A stretch of 5,593 nt of DNA from Minisyncoccota bacterium (GTDB lineage: Bacteria; Patescibacteriota; Microgenomatia; UBA1400; PJMF01). Location of the stretch: contig WJLO01000071.1 in the NCBI GenBank assembly GCA_014728425.1, forward strand, positions 1 through 5,593, given 5' to 3'. Both the position numbers and the translations under genes were made by a program. Below, one piece after another: positions 4,537-5,593 of the stretch; within the stretch, counting starts at the first letter, position 1; each line of letters starts with the position of its first letter. The notes under the pieces are model-generated. The model did no database searches, had not been told where the DNA came from, and saw nothing but the letters and a program-made list of their open reading frames with translations.

Positions 4537-5337
4537 ATGTTTAAAAAATACTGGGCTTTATTCAGACAAAACTTAATCAACAGTGTGCAGTGGCGAGCAG
4601 AGCTGATTGTTTGGGTACTGTTATATATCATTCCAACTTTAATCTTAATGCTGATTTGGACCCAAATCTTAACTCCAGGAAAAAGTTTGCATGGTTTTGA
4701 TCAAAGCCAAATCTTGACTTATTACTGGCTCACCTTGGTGGTAAGATCTGCTACAGGGGTTTATTTTGAAGGCTGGCGTATTAGAGAAATTCGCGAAGGT
4801 AAAATCGATTATCATCTTACTAAACCTATTTCTTTTTTCAAACAAGTGGTTTTTGTCGATCTTGGTGGCAAGTTTTTTTATCTTGGCTTATCCTTGCCTG
4901 CTTTTGGCTTACTATTATTGGTCAGTCAGTGGTGGTTTGATTTTCAATTAGTTAATCCTAGCCTGCTCTCTTTAATAAGTTTTTTGGGATTACTGTTTAT
5001 GGGCTACTGGTTAGAATTCCTACTATCATATATTACTGTGTTATTTACTTTTTGGTTTACCGGAGCAGAAGGACTACAGCATTTTAAATGGATCATGATC
5101 TCGGTCTTTAGCGGTGCTTTTATTCCCATTCCTTTTTTACCAACTTGGCTAAAAAACCTGGCCCAACTTCTACCATTTAAATATCTATACATGATTCCTA
5201 TTACTGTGATTCAAGGAACTTACCAACTTACCTGGCTAGACTTGGCCTATTTAAGTGGTTCTTTAATTGGCTTAAGCCTAATTACTCAGTTAATCTGGAA
5301 ATATGCAATGTATCAATACACTAGTGCTGGCGGATGA
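4537..5337 (+). CDS. ABC-2 type transporter permease (DUF990-like), first subunit
   Basis: 266 residues. The basic start MFKKYWALFRQNL is followed by about six membrane segments: 22-42, 58-76, 112-132, 143-173 (likely two), 184-203 and 237-255. The cytoplasmic loop REIREGKIDYHLTKPIS (83-99) matches the DUF990/ABC2_membrane_6 motif (xxIxxGxiDxxLxkPxS), thought to touch the ATPase. A second cytosolic or interfacial part holds FKYLYMIPITVIQG (214-227), a pattern (PxxxxxxxP...xxG) of the same family, and the tail ends AMYQYTSAGG. Such permeases work as a pair with one ATPase to export an unknown substrate. The ATG has no Shine-Dalgarno. Its TGA overlaps the ATG of the second subunit (ATGA), so the two are translationally coupled. 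The ATPase gene is not in the window. Confidence 0.85.
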   Translation: MFKKYWALFRQNLINSVQWRAELIVWVLLYIIPTLILMLIWTQILTPGKSLHGFDQSQILTYYWLTLVVRSATGVYFEGWRIREIREGKIDYHLTKPISFFKQVVFVDLGGKFFYLGLSLPAFGLLLLVSQWWFDFQLVNPSLLSLISFLGLLFMGYWLEFLLSYITVLFTFWFTGAEGLQHFKWIMISVFSGAFIPIPFLPTWLKNLAQLLPFKYLYMIPITVIQGTYQLTWLDLAYLSGSLIGLSLITQLIWKYAMYQYTSAGG

Positions 5338-5593
5338 ATCTTAAACATTTAAAAACCTACTGGCAGTTATTTTGGCAATTTCGCAAACTACAATTGGCTA
5401 AATTAATGGAGTATCGAGGGGATTTTATTTTTTGGTCAGTAATCTCCACCATGTGGACCATTTTTAATCTATTCTTTTTTAGTTTGATTGTGCAAATTAG
5501 TCAAGGTTTAGCAGGGTGGTCTATGACTGAGATGTATTTATTATTGGGTGTTTTTACTATGATTGACGCTCTCACCTGGTCGTTTTTTTTACA
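5334..5593 (+). CDS. ABC-2 type transporter permease (DUF990-like), second subunit, 3' end outside the window
   Basis: ATG at 5334 overlaps the TGA of the first subunit. The frame stays open to the end of the window, giving 86 residues. It begins MNLKHLKTYWQLFWQFRKLQ, then LMEYRGDFIFW (about 25-35), the conserved M-x-YR-x-D-F start of this permease family. A first membrane segment (about 33-55, rich in Trp/Phe) and the beginning of a second (about 73-86) follow. The position directly after the first subunit, and the repeated permease pair typical of DUF990 systems, support the call. The rest of the protein lies beyond the window. Confidence 0.8.
   Translation, partial: MNLKHLKTYWQLFWQFRKLQLAKLMEYRGDFIFWSVISTMWTIFNLFFFSLIVQISQGLAGWSMTEMYLLLGVFTMIDALTWSFFL

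Noticed and set aside
1..5593. CRISPR array
   Set aside because: No set of three or more regularly spaced direct repeats is visible anywhere in the window.

Overview
The window is AT-rich bacterial DNA read with the standard bacterial code: TAA, TAG and TGA all end genes, and TGA closes the permease at 4537-5337 in an ATGA overlap. Three features suggest a small-genome, candidate-phyla-radiation type bacterium (Patescibacteria, possibly Microgenomates). These are a secreted lamin-tail protein with a Pro/Thr-rich stalk next to a VanZ-like gene, few Shine-Dalgarno sites, and short palindromes around a tRNA. This placement is inference; no marker gene fixes the lineage.

Layout. Bases 2-664 (+) are the 3' part of a DUF318/ArsP-type (YraQ-like) permease. 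Bases 782-2305 form an AT-rich block read only on the minus strand and full of damaged genes. In transcription order it holds a 24-codon piece of an MNT-type nucleotidyltransferase cut off at its catalytic Gly-Ser, an intact small membrane protein with a soluble C-terminal domain, the C-terminal end of a decayed VOC (glyoxalase-fold) protein, the N-terminal end of a VOC protein, and a membrane-anchored protein of unknown function split by a one-base frameshift. Bases 2408-2656 hold an intact tRNA-Ser(GCU) on the minus strand. A 17-nt piece of its 3' end lies on one side and a 17-nt piece of its 5' end on the other, and each piece directly abuts a palindrome.

Bases 2781-3954 (+) start with a near-consensus -10 box seven bases from an ATG, implying a leaderless transcript. 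It carries a secreted, C-terminally anchored lamin-tail-domain protein and an overlapping VanZ-like membrane protein. Bases 3963-4319 (+) are an HU-family DNA-binding protein with its own promoter-like sequence and Shine-Dalgarno site. Bases 4320-4536 are a gene-free gap with several inverted repeats. Bases 4537-5593 (+) are two translationally coupled ABC-2 type permease subunits of the DUF990 type, the second cut by the window end. Their ATPase is not in the window.

The flanks look like ordinary chromosome (transport, envelope, nucleoid). The unusual part is 782-2656: a tRNA gene with shuffled ends next to a string of broken accessory genes, which resembles the remains of an integrated or rearranged island. 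I see no intact novel system. The tRNA arrangement and the neighbouring relics are the most interesting items.
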